Positions 1-8,270 of a stretch of DNA of 64,000 bases are shown one piece after another. Both the position numbers and the translations under genes were made by a program. The number at the start of each line of letters is the position of its first letter. Within the stretch, counting starts at the first letter, position 1. The notes under the pieces are model-generated. The model saw only the letters and a list, made by a program, of their open reading frames with translations. It did not search any database and had not been told where the DNA came from. This DNA is from Streptomyces sp. CB02414 (GTDB taxonomy: Bacteria; Actinomycetota; Actinomycetes; Streptomycetales; Streptomycetaceae), in the NCBI RefSeq assembly GCF_001905385.1, contig NZ_LIPF01000007.1, forward strand, positions 496,001 through 560,000. The letters run 5' to 3'.

Positions 1-596
1 AAGACCGTCGCGTGGTGCTCGGCCGCGAGGTCCGGCAGCGTGACCTCGTCGCCCCGGATCCGGGGATGGTCGGCGGCGACCATGAGGACGTAGCGCTCGC
101 GGAAGAGCGGGACGCGCACGGTCAGGTGCGAGGTGATCACCGGGGTCGCCACGAACACGTCGAGGTCGCCGCGGCGCAGCTGGCCCTCGGCGTCCTCCAC
201 GTCGAACGGGCGGACCGTGAACGAGGCCCCCGGCGCCCGCTCGCGCGCGGCGGCCAGCAGCCTCGGCAGCAGGGTCGCCTCCCCGAGGTCGGAGAGGGCG
301 ATGGTGAAGCGGCCCGACATGGTGGCGGGGTCGAAGGCGTCGCCCTGGCGGACCGTTCCGTCGATCTCCGCGAGGGCGCGCTGGAGGGGCTCGTACAGCC
401 GCCGGGCACCGGCCGTGGGCGTCAGTCCGCGCCCGTTGCGGCGGAAGAGTTCGTCGTCGAAGTGCCGCCGGAGCTTGCCCAGGCTGTAGCTGACGGTGGG
501 CTGGGTGACGTGGAGCGTCTCCGCGGTGGCCGTGACGCTGCCGGTCTCGTACAGCAGGACGAAGACGCGGGCCAGGTTGAGGTCGAAGGTGCCCAT
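1..596 (-). CDS. LysR-family transcriptional regulator (3' end outside window)
   Basis: The first 198 codons of a LysR-type regulator are visible; the rest lies beyond position 1. The protein starts MGTFDLNLARVFVLLYETGS, followed by a typical winged helix-turn-helix (residues about 18-38, with TQPTVSYSLGKLRRHF as recognition helix). The effector-binding domain begins near residue 85 with GRFTIALSDLGEATLLP. It is transcribed divergently from the benzoylformate decarboxylase operon with under 100 bp between starts, the classic arrangement for a LysR activator of the adjacent catabolic genes. An 8-bp-arm palindrome overlaps its start codon, which suggests autoregulation. I infer that it senses an aromatic acid such as mandelate or benzoylformate; the ligand cannot be read from the sequence. 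Confidence 0.9.
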   Translation of the reverse strand, partial: MGTFDLNLARVFVLLYETGSVTATAETLHVTQPTVSYSLGKLRRHFDDELFRRNGRGLTPTAGARRLYEPLQRALAEIDGTVRQGDAFDPATMSGRFTIALSDLGEATLLPRLLAAARERAPGASFTVRPFDVEDAEGQLRRGDLDVFVATPVITSHLTVRVPLFRERYVLMVAADHPRIRGDEVTLPDLAAEHHATV

Positions 597-613
597 ATAG
601 AGCGACTCTATAT
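595..613. promoter_or_regulatory. LysR-type operator palindrome
   Basis: A perfect inverted repeat, ATATAGAG-CGA-CTCTATAT, sits on the start codon of the LysR gene and 78 bp upstream of the decarboxylase start. It contains the LysR core T-N11-A (T598, A610) within ATAG-N7-CTAT. The position fits an autorepression/activation site for the divergent pair. Binding by the neighbouring regulator is inferred. Confidence 0.7.
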
Positions 614-690
614 CGGGTTGCCGAAACATCTATTGGTGCCCATGTCGCGGGGTCCTTAGCGTGTCGGACATCACTGCGAAAGGAACGTCC

Positions 691-2271
691 GTGCCATCCG
701 TGCGTCGTGTCTCCCACGATTTCCTGGAGCGTCAGGGCCTCACCACCGTCTTCGGCAACCCGGGCTCCAACGAGCTGCCCTTCCTCGCCGACCTGCCCGA
801 CACCTTCCGCTACGTCCTCGGTCTGCACGAGGGCGCGGTCGTCGGCATGGCGGACGGCTACGCCCAGGCGTCCGGGTGTCCGGTCCTGGTCAACCTGCAC
901 GCCGCCTCCGGATCGGGCAACGCCATGGGGGCGCTGACGAACGCCGTGGCCTCCCGCACGCCGCTCGTGGTGCTGGCCGGCCAGCAGGTGCGGCCCGCCA
1001 TCGGGCCGGAGGCCAACCTGGCCAGCGTCGACGCGCAGTCCCTGATGAAGCCGCTGGTCGGCTGGGCGGCGGAACCGGCGTGCGCCCAGGACGTGCCGCG
1101 GGCGCTCGCGCAGGCCGTCTTCGAGGCACGGCTCCAGCGGCGCCCGACGTACCTGTCCGTGCCGTACGACGACTGGTCGGCCGAGGTCGACGACAACGCC
1201 CTGGCGGTGCTCGGCCGCCGGGTCGAGCGCGCCTCGGTACCCGGCGGCGAGCAGGGCCGCCGGCTGGCCGAGCAGGTCGCCGCCGCCAGGCGCCCGGCGC
1301 TCGTGCTCGGCGGGGACATCGACTCGGCCGGCCTGTTCGACGACGCGGTCCGGCTGGCGGAGCGGCTGGGCGGTCCGGTGTGGGCGGCGCCGTCGCAGTT
1401 CCGGCTGCCCTTCCCGAACCGGCACCCGCAGTTCCGGGGCGTGCTGCCCGCCGGGATCGCGCCCGTCTCCGAGGCCTTCGAGGGGCACGACCTCGTCCTG
1501 GTGCTGGGCGCGCCGGTGTTCCGCTACCACGAGTACCTGCCCGGCCGTTACCTGCCCGAGGGCACGCGGCTGATCCAGGTGACCGAGGACGCGTCGGCCG
1601 CCGCGCGGGCACCGATGGGCGAGGCGCTGGTCGCCGACCCCGGTGCCGTCATCGACCTGCTGCTGGAGTCCCTCGACGCGCCCGGCGAGCCCTCGGGCCC
1701 CTACCGGCCGGCGCCCGAGCCGCTCATCACCGACGAAGCGGCGCTCCACCCCGAGCAGGTCTTCGCCGCGCTCCGCGACGAACTGCCCGGGGACACCGCG
1801 TACGTGGTCGAGTCCACGTCGACCAACTCCGCGTGGTGGCGCCAGATGGACCTGCGCCGCCAGGGCTCGTACTACTTCCCGGCGGCCGGCGGGCTCGGCT
1901 TCGGCCTGCCCGGCGCCGTCGGCGTCGCCATGGCCCAGCCGGGCCGGCCGGTCGCCGGTGTCATCGGGGACGGCTCGGCCAACTACGGCATCACCGCCCT
2001 GTGGACGGCCGCGCAGCACCGGGTGCCGCTGACGATCGTGCTGCTGCGCAACGGCACCTACGGGGCGCTGCGCTGGTTCGGCGGACTGCTCGGGGTGCCG
2101 GACGCGCCCGGACTGGACATCCCCGGGCTGGACTTCACCCGCGTCGCGGAGGGGTACGGGGTGCGCGCCCAGCACGTCGGCGGGGCCGAGGAGTTGCGCG
2201 CCGTACTCGCCGAGCGGCCCGACCACCCTCGCCTGATCCAGGTGGACACCGCCCTCACCACGCCCTCCTGA
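691..2271 (+). CDS. mdlC: benzoylformate decarboxylase (ThDP-dependent)
   Basis: This cytoplasmic thiamine-diphosphate enzyme decarboxylates benzoylformate to benzaldehyde, a mandelate-pathway step. A GTG at 661 is also open, but GTG 691 follows AAAGGAA at a good distance and gives 526 aa, close to the 528 aa of the Pseudomonas enzyme. With this start the catalytic residues fall on the known numbers: Ser26 in GNPGSNELP, Glu47 in GLHEGAV and His70 in NLHAASG. The second active-site histidine is His280 in FRYHEY, one off the reference. The ThDP/Mg motif IGDGSANYG is in the C-terminal third. It is followed after 43 bp by an aldehyde dehydrogenase that would use its product. Related 2-oxo-acid decarboxylases are possible, but the residue pattern favours benzoylformate. 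Confidence 0.92.
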   Translation: MPSVRRVSHDFLERQGLTTVFGNPGSNELPFLADLPDTFRYVLGLHEGAVVGMADGYAQASGCPVLVNLHAASGSGNAMGALTNAVASRTPLVVLAGQQVRPAIGPEANLASVDAQSLMKPLVGWAAEPACAQDVPRALAQAVFEARLQRRPTYLSVPYDDWSAEVDDNALAVLGRRVERASVPGGEQGRRLAEQVAAARRPALVLGGDIDSAGLFDDAVRLAERLGGPVWAAPSQFRLPFPNRHPQFRGVLPAGIAPVSEAFEGHDLVLVLGAPVFRYHEYLPGRYLPEGTRLIQVTEDASAAARAPMGEALVADPGAVIDLLLESLDAPGEPSGPYRPAPEPLITDEAALHPEQVFAALRDELPGDTAYVVESTSTNSAWWRQMDLRRQGSYYFPAAGGLGFGLPGAVGVAMAQPGRPVAGVIGDGSANYGITALWTAAQHRVPLTIVLLRNGTYGALRWFGGLLGVPDAPGLDIPGLDFTRVAEGYGVRAQHVGGAEELRAVLAERPDHPRLIQVDTALTTPS

Positions 2272-2314
2272 CACACGACTGGTTCCGCAGAAGTCCCGAG
2301 AGAAGGGGAAGACG

Positions 2315-3769
2315 ATGACATTCCTGGACAGCGACGTCTGGGGCCGGAAGTTCTTCAGCGACGGCTGGCAGGACTCCCCCGCCGAGCACCCGGTGACCGA
2401 GCCGGCGACCGGTGAACGGCTCGGTTCGGTGGGGCTCGCCACTGCCGGGGACGCGGGCCGTGCCGCCGCGCGGGCCGCCGAGGCCCAGCGGGAGTGGGCG
2501 GCGACCCCGCCCCAGCGGCGGGCCGCCGTGCTGCGCCGCGCGGGCGAACTGTTCACCGAGCACGCCGCCGAGATCGAGGACTGGCTGGTGCGCGAGGCCG
2601 GCTCGGTGCGCTCCAAGGCCGGCTTCGAGGTGGGGCTGGCGATCGGCGAGTGCTTCGAGTGCGCGGGCCTGCCGACGCACCCGCAGGGCGAGGTGCTCAC
2701 CTCCGAGGAAGCTCGCTGGTCGCTCGCCCGCCGCCGCCCGGCCGGTGTGGTGAGCGTGATCGCCCCCTTCAACTTCCCGCTCATCCTCGGCCTGCGCTCG
2801 GTGGCCCCGGCGCTCGCCCTGGGCAACGCCGTGCTGCTCAAGCCGGACCCGCGCACCGCGGTCAGCGGCGGCGTCGTCATCGCCCGGATCTTCGAGGAGG
2901 CCGGGCTCCCCGCCGGTGTCCTGCACCTGCTGCCGGGCGACGGCGCGGTCGGCCGGGCGGTCGTCGAGGCCCCGGAGGTCCGGGTGATCTCCTTCACCGG
3001 GTCCACGCCGGTCGGGCGGGTCATCGGCGAGCAGGCCGGGCGGCTGCTCAAGCGGGCCCACCTGGAGCTGGGCGGGAACAACGCGCTGGTGGTGCTGCCG
3101 GGCGCGGACGTGCCGAAGGCGGCCTCCGCGGGGGCGTTCGGCTCGTACCTGCACCAGGGGCAGATCTGCATGACGACCGGCCGGCACATCGTGCACGAGT
3201 CGCTGGTGGAGGAGTACACCGCCGCGCTCGCCGCGAAGGCCGAGGCACTGCCGGTCGGCGACCCGGCCCGCGAGGACGTGGCGCTCGGCCCGATCATCGA
3301 CCGCCGCCAGCTGGAGCGGGTGCACGGCATCGTCACCGACAGCGTCGCGGCGGGCGCGAAGATCGCCGCCGGCGGCGAGATCGCGGGCGCGGGTTACCGG
3401 GCGACGGTGCTCACCGGCCTGACGACCGAGATGCCGGCCTGGCGCGAGGAGATCTTCGGTCCCGTCGCCCCCGTCATCTCCTTCTCGACGCTGGAGGAGG
3501 CCGCGCGGATCGTCAACGACTGCGAGTACGGGCTGTCGGTCGGCATCCTCGGGGACGTCGGGCCGGCGATGAAGCTCGCCGACCGGATCGACTCGGGCAA
3601 GGTCCACATCAACGAGCAGACGGTGAGCGACGAGCCGGGCGCCCCGTTCGGCGGGGTCAAGGCCTCCGGCACCGGCTCCCGTTTCGGCGGCGCCACGGCC
3701 AACATCGAGGCGTTCACCGAGACCCAGTGGGTCACGGTCCGCCCGGACATCGCCGACTACCCGTTCTGA
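2315..3769 (+). CDS. NAD(P)-dependent benzaldehyde dehydrogenase
   Basis: An aldehyde dehydrogenase-superfamily protein of 484 aa, the usual length. The oxyanion Asn153 (PFNFP), the FTGST nucleotide-binding turn, general base Glu251 (LELGG) and catalytic Cys285 (GQICMTTG) are all present, as is EEIFGPVAP. The ATG is preceded by GAGAAGGGG. Its position directly after benzoylformate decarboxylase and before an aromatic-acid transporter indicates that it oxidises benzaldehyde to benzoate. The closest recognisable relatives are XylC/vanillin-dehydrogenase-type enzymes, so ring-substituted benzaldehydes are also likely substrates. The exact substrate is inferred from context. Confidence 0.9.
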   Translation: MTFLDSDVWGRKFFSDGWQDSPAEHPVTEPATGERLGSVGLATAGDAGRAAARAAEAQREWAATPPQRRAAVLRRAGELFTEHAAEIEDWLVREAGSVRSKAGFEVGLAIGECFECAGLPTHPQGEVLTSEEARWSLARRRPAGVVSVIAPFNFPLILGLRSVAPALALGNAVLLKPDPRTAVSGGVVIARIFEEAGLPAGVLHLLPGDGAVGRAVVEAPEVRVISFTGSTPVGRVIGEQAGRLLKRAHLELGGNNALVVLPGADVPKAASAGAFGSYLHQGQICMTTGRHIVHESLVEEYTAALAAKAEALPVGDPAREDVALGPIIDRRQLERVHGIVTDSVAAGAKIAAGGEIAGAGYRATVLTGLTTEMPAWREEIFGPVAPVISFSTLEEAARIVNDCEYGLSVGILGDVGPAMKLADRIDSGKVHINEQTVSDEPGAPFGGVKASGTGSRFGGATANIEAFTETQWVTVRPDIADYPF

Positions 3770-3864
3770 TCCGTCCGGCCCCTAGTTTCCGGCCGGGACG
3801 GCCGCCCCGGCCGTCCCGGCTCCGGCTCCGCTCACTCACACCCGTCCCCGGGGGGAGACTCATC

Positions 3865-5115
3865 ATGGCTTCCGCCACCACGTCCGGCGCGCCCGCGCGA
3901 ACAGGCCGCACCGGCAGCGCGTGGACGGTGATCCTGTGCTGGATCACCGTCCTGCTGGAGGGCTACGACCTCGTCGTCCTCGGCGCCATCATCCCCACCC
4001 TGCTCAAGACCCACCACCTCGGCATGACCGCGGGTGACGCCACCACCATCGCGACGCTCTCGCTCGTGGGCGTCGCCATCGGCGCGGTCTGCGTCGGGCC
4101 GCTCGCCGACCGGCTGGGCCGCCGCCGGCTGCTCATCGGCTCGGTGGTGCTGTTCTCGGTCTTCACCATCGTGGTGCCGCTCGCGACCTCCGTCTGGATG
4201 TTCGCCGCGCTGCGCCTCGTCGCCGGACTCGGGCTCGGCGCCTGCATGCCCGTGTCGCTCACGATGATGGCCGAGCACATGCCCGCCGGCCGCCGGGCGC
4301 GGGCGAGCACACTGACCATGACCGGCTACCACACCGGTGCGGTGATCACCTCGCTGCTCGCGCTCCAGGTGACCGACAACTGGGAGATCCTCTTCTACCT
4401 GCTCGGCGTCGTGGGCCTCTTGGTCGCCGCCGTCCAGTGGTTCAGGCTGCCGGAGTCGGAGGCCTTCGTCCGGGCCAAGCGGGACGGGGAGCAGCGGGTG
4501 CCGTTCACCGAGCTGCTCAAGCCCGCGTACCTGCGGGCGGGCATCGGCATCTGGGTCGCGTCGTTCATGGGGCTGCTGCTGGTCTACGGTCTCAACACCT
4601 GGCTGCCGAAGCTGATGAACGACGCCGGCTACCCCGTGCCCACGGCCGTCACCCAGCTCCTCGTGCTCAACATCGGCGGTGTCGTCGGGCTGGTGCTCGG
4701 CGGGTTCGTCGCCGACCGGCGGGGCATCAAGGGCACCACCATGGTCTGGTTCGCGGTCTCGGTGCTCATGCTGGCCTGCCTGAGCATCAAGATGGAGAGC
4801 GACCTGATGCTCAACGTCGTCGTCTTCTTCACCGGCGTGTTCGTCTTCTCGGCCATGGTGCTCGTCTACGCCTACGTGACGGCGTACTACCCGGCCTCCG
4901 TGCGGAGCACGGCGCTCGGTTCGGCGTCCGGGATCGGCCGGATCGGCTCGATCGTGGGCCCGTCGATCACCGGGGCGCTCGTCTCGTCCGGGGTCGGGCA
5001 CCCGTGGGGCTTCTACTTCTTCGCCGCGGTGGCGGTCCTCGGGTTCCTGGCCGTGCTCACCCTGCCGCGCACGGCGGCGGACGCGGGGGTGAAGGCCGTC
5101 GAACCGGCCGCCTGA
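3865..5115 (+). CDS. MFS aromatic acid:H+ symporter (AAHS family)
   Basis: A 416-aa major facilitator with about 12 membrane segments. The start ATG has GGGGGAGA 6 bp upstream. TM1 carries LLEGYDLVVLGAIIP, the AAHS signature (usually DGYDL), and the TM2-3 loop has GPLADRLGRRRLL (MFS motif A). Family members import benzoate, 4-hydroxybenzoate or related acids with protons. Placed last in the operon after decarboxylase and dehydrogenase, it probably brings in benzoylformate, mandelate or benzoate. A strong hairpin follows 15 bp after its stop and ends the unit. Confidence 0.9.
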   Translation: MASATTSGAPARTGRTGSAWTVILCWITVLLEGYDLVVLGAIIPTLLKTHHLGMTAGDATTIATLSLVGVAIGAVCVGPLADRLGRRRLLIGSVVLFSVFTIVVPLATSVWMFAALRLVAGLGLGACMPVSLTMMAEHMPAGRRARASTLTMTGYHTGAVITSLLALQVTDNWEILFYLLGVVGLLVAAVQWFRLPESEAFVRAKRDGEQRVPFTELLKPAYLRAGIGIWVASFMGLLLVYGLNTWLPKLMNDAGYPVPTAVTQLLVLNIGGVVGLVLGGFVADRRGIKGTTMVWFAVSVLMLACLSIKMESDLMLNVVVFFTGVFVFSAMVLVYAYVTAYYPASVRSTALGSASGIGRIGSIVGPSITGALVSSGVGHPWGFYFFAAVAVLGFLAVLTLPRTAADAGVKAVEPAA

Positions 5116-5130
5116 GGTCCGCGGACACGC

Positions 5131-5173
5131 ACGAGGGGAGCAGCCGGGTGAGTCACCCGGCTGCTCCCCTCGT
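5131..5173. terminator. bidirectional intrinsic terminator hairpin
   Basis: A near-continuous 21-bp inverted repeat from ACGAGGGGAGCAGCC to its complement closes on a very short loop around 5152. It lies between the convergent stops of the transporter (5115) and the PepSY lipoprotein (5208), so it can terminate both. There is no U-tract, as is usual in Streptomyces. Confidence 0.85.
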
Positions 5174-5207
5174 CGTCAGGTACTTCTCGCGGTGACGTGC
5201 GCGGCGC

Positions 5208-5969
5208 TCAGTCGCGGTCCACGTGCTCGCGCAGGATCTTGCCGTTCGTCGCGTCGACGTCCAGGGTCGTCTTGTTCCAGTTGTCGGTCGAGACCACGTC
5301 GACGGACCAGACGGCCTTCTGGTCGTCGTTCTCGTCGAGCTCGACGTGGGTCACGGTGCCCTTGACCTTGTCGGTGGCCGCCTTCACCGCCTGCTCGGGC
5401 GTCTGGGTGGCCTTCTTCAGCAGGTCGGCCAGCTGCTGCTTGTCGTCCGCGTCCTGGTCCTCGGCCTGGGTGCGGAAGACCTTGCCGGAGACGGCGTCGA
5501 TGTCGATCCGGTGCACGGTGCCGTCGGCGGTGGCGACCTTGGCCTCCCATTCGGGAGCGCCCTGGCTGGGGGCCGGGTTGGGCATGCTCGGGCTGGGCGA
5601 ACCGGTGGACGCGGTGGCCTCGGCGGAGGTGCGTTTGAGTTCGAGGTCGACGAGCTTGCTGTCGGGGACCTCCTTGACGGCCGTGTCGGCCGCCTTGTCC
5701 CAGGTGACCTCGGCCATCGGGACGAGGGCCTTGCGCTCGGCCTGGTCATCGGTCATGGACTCGGAAGGAGAGGGGGAGGGAGAGGTCGTGCCGGTACTGG
5801 TACCGGTCGGGGAGGCGGTGTCGGTGGCAGGGGTGGTCTGGGCCGCCTCGGCGACACTGGAGCGTGTCGTGTCGGCGTTCGTGCAGCCGGTCATCAGCAG
5901 CACCGAGCTGCCCAGCGCGCAGATGACGGCCATCGAACGAAGAGGCGGGAGACGTCGCACAGAGCTCAT
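5208..5969 (-). CDS. PepSY-domain lipoprotein
   Basis: A 253-aa exported lipoprotein. A basic N-terminus and hydrophobic segment lead to the lipobox LMTGC (Cys about residue 28), then a Ser/Thr/Pro-rich linker. Two PepSY modules follow (residues about 75-160 and 175-250); each has the hallmark in which a residue run such as VHRIDIDAVSGKVF or TTLDVDATNGKIL ends the repeat. PepSY domains are associated with protease inhibition or envelope regulation; the function here is unknown. Its gene lies downstream of snpR in the same orientation but has its own palindromic element upstream. It may be a surface protein that modulates extracellular proteolysis, which is inference only. Confidence 0.85.
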   Translation of the reverse strand: MSSVRRLPPLRSMAVICALGSSVLLMTGCTNADTTRSSVAEAAQTTPATDTASPTGTSTGTTSPSPSPSESMTDDQAERKALVPMAEVTWDKAADTAVKEVPDSKLVDLELKRTSAEATASTGSPSPSMPNPAPSQGAPEWEAKVATADGTVHRIDIDAVSGKVFRTQAEDQDADDKQQLADLLKKATQTPEQAVKAATDKVKGTVTHVELDENDDQKAVWSVDVVSTDNWNKTTLDVDATNGKILREHVDRD

Positions 5970-5986
5970 ACACCTCTCCGTAGCCT

Positions 5987-6004
5987 TATGACCGTCTTGT
6001 CATA
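5987..6004. promoter_or_regulatory. palindrome upstream of PepSY lipoprotein
   Basis: TATGAC-N6-GTCATA lies 18-35 bp upstream of the lipoprotein start codon, in promoter position. Read toward the gene it contains AGACGGTCATAA, which nearly recurs (AGACGGTCATGA) upstream of another lipoprotein at 51492. A response-regulator or sigma-factor site is possible but not identified. A second short inverted repeat, GGTTTC-N5-GAAACC, lies at 6007-6023. Confidence 0.45.
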
Positions 6005-6043
6005 CCGGTTTCGAATGGAAACCACCGCAATGGCCGATATGAC

Positions 6044-7033
6044 TCAGCGAGCCGGTACGAACACCGCCCGGTCCGTTGCGGTACGGGCTCCGGGCGTGAA
6101 CGGGGCGCCGGGGCGGGAGCCGGAGCCTTCCAGCCACTCCCGGTAGGCGGTGGACTGGCGGGCCACCTCCCAGTACGCCTCCTCCAGCGCCGGATAGACG
6201 GCCTCCAGTTCGGCCCGGGTGCGGGCGGCCAGCAGCAGGCGTACGCCGAGGGGGTCGCCGTGCAGGCGCCGTACCGCCATGTCGGGGCGGGACTGGGAGC
6301 TGGGCTGGCAGACGGTGACGACCTCGCCGGTGGCGACGAGGGACGCGGCCGTGTGGTAATCGCCGTGCAGGACACGGGGGTTGAGCCCGACGGCGCGCAG
6401 CATGCGGTGCACTCCGTCCCACTCGCCGTCGACGGTCGGGTCGACCATCCAGCGGTCCTCGGCGAGATCGGCGAGGCGGACGACGGGCCGGCCGGCCGCC
6501 GGGTGATCGGCGGGCAGCATGACGAACTGCGGTTCACGCTCCACGAGGACCCGCAGCCGCAGGCCCTCGGGGACGCGCAGCGGGCTGCCCTCGACCTCGT
6601 GCACGAAGGCGACGTCGAGCTGCCCCTCGGTGACCCGGCGCAGCAGGGCGTTGGCGGAGACGTCCATCTGGAGGGTGGGTTCCAGGCCGGGGCGTCTGAG
6701 CCGGCGCAGCCAGCCGGCCAGCGCGCGGCTGGCGGTGGAGCCGACGCGCAGCCGGCTGTCGCCGCCGGCCGCGGCGGCGCGGGCCTCGCGGACCAGGGTG
6801 CTCATGTCGGTGAGGAGCGGGCGGGCCCGCCCGAGCACCGACCGGCCGAGCGGGGTGGGGCGGCAGCCGGTTCGCTCGCGGACGAACAGCGGCCCGCCCA
6901 GGGCCTGTTCGATCCGGGCCAGCTGCGTGCTCAAAGTGGGCTGGGCGACGCCCAGTTGGCGTGCCGCCCGGTGCAGGCTGCCGGCGTCGGCGATGGCGCA
7001 CAGTGCGCGTAGGTGCCTCACCTCGAGCTCCAT
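6044..7033 (-). CDS. snpR: LysR-family activator of the small neutral protease (SnpR/MprR type)
   Basis: A full-length LysR regulator of 329 aa. The N-terminal winged helix-turn-helix is clear (MELEVRHLRALCAIADAGS, then GVAQPTLSTQLARIEQALGG), followed by the two-lobed effector domain. It is divergent from snpA with 230 bp between starts. In S. coelicolor and S. lividans this pairing is known, and the LysR protein activates transcription of the adjacent secreted metalloprotease. The assignment rests on family and synteny. An ATAG-N7-CTAT palindrome in the shared promoter region is its likely binding site. Confidence 0.88.
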   Translation of the reverse strand: MELEVRHLRALCAIADAGSLHRAARQLGVAQPTLSTQLARIEQALGGPLFVRERTGCRPTPLGRSVLGRARPLLTDMSTLVREARAAAAGGDSRLRVGSTASRALAGWLRRLRRPGLEPTLQMDVSANALLRRVTEGQLDVAFVHEVEGSPLRVPEGLRLRVLVEREPQFVMLPADHPAAGRPVVRLADLAEDRWMVDPTVDGEWDGVHRMLRAVGLNPRVLHGDYHTAASLVATGEVVTVCQPSSQSRPDMAVRRLHGDPLGVRLLLAARTRAELEAVYPALEEAYWEVARQSTAYREWLEGSGSRPGAPFTPGARTATDRAVFVPAR

Positions 7034-7153
7034 GCAGGGAGCGTAAAGCGGAACAGTTGGTTGCGCCAGGTGAACAAAACGCGGCGGACCAGGGCGAGTT
7101 CTGCACTCCGGTCGAAGCTGGTTCCGGGACGCCGTTCGGTGGTGGCGTCCGGT

Positions 7154-7176
7154 GGTGATAGCCCCGCCCTATCACC
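7154..7176. promoter_or_regulatory. probable SnpR operator in the snpR-snpA intergenic region
   Basis: The perfect inverted repeat GGTGATAG-N7-CTATCACC contains the LysR core T-N11-A. It lies 88-110 bp upstream of the snpA start and about 120 bp upstream of snpR, so one site could serve both promoters. Activation of snpA by its LysR neighbour through a T-N11-A element is established for homologues; binding here is inferred. Confidence 0.75.
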
Positions 7177-7263
7177 GGTTGCCATCATCACAGCGGGTCC
7201 ATGGGCGCTCCACACTCACCGGTGACGACTTCTCTCCCCACTCCCCCACACAAGGAGTCATCG

Positions 7264-7944
7264 ATGCGCATCAGCATGCCCCTGCTCGCCACCACCGTCG
7301 GGCTCGGTCTGACGGCGGCCGTGCTCGGCGCCCCGGCCGCGACCGTCGCCGCTCCCCAGGCGCCGGCCAAGGCCGCCCAGCTCGGCTACCAGCCCGCCGC
7401 CGGATCGGGCGAGGACGCCGCCGCGAACCGGGCGTTCTTCGAGGCGGTCATCAAGTCCGTCGCCGAGAAGCGCGCCGCCAACCCGTCCTCGACGGCGGCC
7501 GTGACCGTCTACTACAGCGCCTCCAACGCGCCCAGCTTCCGCACCCAGATAGCCCGCTCCACCCAGATATGGAACAGCTCGGTGTCCAACGTGCGGCTCG
7601 CGGAGAGAAGCTCGGGCGCGGACTTCGCGTACTACGAGGGCAACGACTCGCGCGGCTCGTACGCGTCCACGGACGGACACGGCAACGGCTACATCTTCCT
7701 CGACTACCGGCAGAACCAGGTGTACGACTCGACCCGCGTGACCGCCCACGAGACCGGGCACGTGCTCGGTCTGCCCGACCACTACTCCGGCCCGTGCAGC
7801 GAGCTGATGTCGGGCGGCGGCCCCGGCCCGTCCTGCACCAACGCCTACCCGAACTCGGCCGAGCGCGGCCGGGTCAACCAGCTGTGGGCCTACGGCTTCA
7901 AGGCCGCGCTCGACAAGGCGCTGCAGAAGACCTCGCAGCGCTGA
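7264..7944 (+). CDS. snpA: snapalysin, secreted small neutral metalloprotease (peptidase M7)
   Basis: A secreted zinc endopeptidase of 226 aa that prefers bonds after aromatic residues. The ATG follows AAGGAG by 6 bp; an earlier in-frame start at 7201 lacks such a site. A signal peptide (about residues 1-29) precedes a short pro-region. The extended zinc motif HETGHVLGLPD has ligands His162, His166 and Asp172, with catalytic Glu163, diagnostic of M7. Cys178 and Cys191 form the conserved disulfide in GPCSELMSGGG...PSCTNAYP. The gene is monocistronic, ends in a GC hairpin and is divergent from its regulator. Confidence 0.97.
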   Translation: MRISMPLLATTVGLGLTAAVLGAPAATVAAPQAPAKAAQLGYQPAAGSGEDAAANRAFFEAVIKSVAEKRAANPSSTAAVTVYYSASNAPSFRTQIARSTQIWNSSVSNVRLAERSSGADFAYYEGNDSRGSYASTDGHGNGYIFLDYRQNQVYDSTRVTAHETGHVLGLPDHYSGPCSELMSGGGPGPSCTNAYPNSAERGRVNQLWAYGFKAALDKALQKTSQR

Positions 7945-7965
7945 GCGTCCGCACGGACGGTCGAA

Positions 7966-7991
7966 GGGGGCGGCCCGGCCGGGCCGCCCCC
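7966..7991. terminator. terminator hairpin after snpA
   Basis: GGGGGCGGCCCGG is followed directly by its reverse complement, a 26-bp perfect palindrome 22 bp after the snpA stop. Confidence 0.8.
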
Positions 7992-7997
7992 GTTCGC

Positions 7998-8261
7998 GTG
8001 CGCCTGCCTCCGCCCGGGCAGCCGCCCGGGCAACGGGCCCCGGGGTACCCGGGCACCCGCCAGCGCGCCCAACTGCGCACCCGGGTCGCCGACATCGCCT
8101 GGACGGCGCCGTGCGTGGTGCTCGCGCTGTGGGCCGTGTGGAGTGCCGTGGGTGTCGCGCGGGGCGGGACCGCGTGGGCCTACTGCGCGGTGGCCTGGGT
8201 GCTGCTCGCCGGGGCGCCGGCCCTGCGGACGCTCGCGGTGCGGCGCCGGACGTCGTGGTAG
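7998..8261 (+). CDS. small membrane protein, function unknown
   Basis: An 87-aa open frame from GTG 7998, immediately after the snpA terminator. It has a Pro/Gly/Arg-rich N-terminus, then two hydrophobic segments (around IAWTAPCVVLALWAVWSAV and WAYCAVAWVLLAGAPAL) and a basic tail. Codon bias is typical of coding sequence. No strong ribosome site precedes the GTG, so the start is uncertain. It is convergent with cbiZ and may be a cytoplasmic membrane protein; I do not recognise a family. Confidence 0.45.
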   Translation: MRLPPPGQPPGQRAPGYPGTRQRAQLRTRVADIAWTAPCVVLALWAVWSAVGVARGGTAWAYCAVAWVLLAGAPALRTLAVRRRTSW

Positions 8262-8270
8262 CGGGTCCCG

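Noticed and set aside
661..690. Upstream GTG 661 as benzoylformate decarboxylase start
   Set aside because: GTG 691 has AAAGGAA upstream and puts the catalytic residues at their expected numbers.
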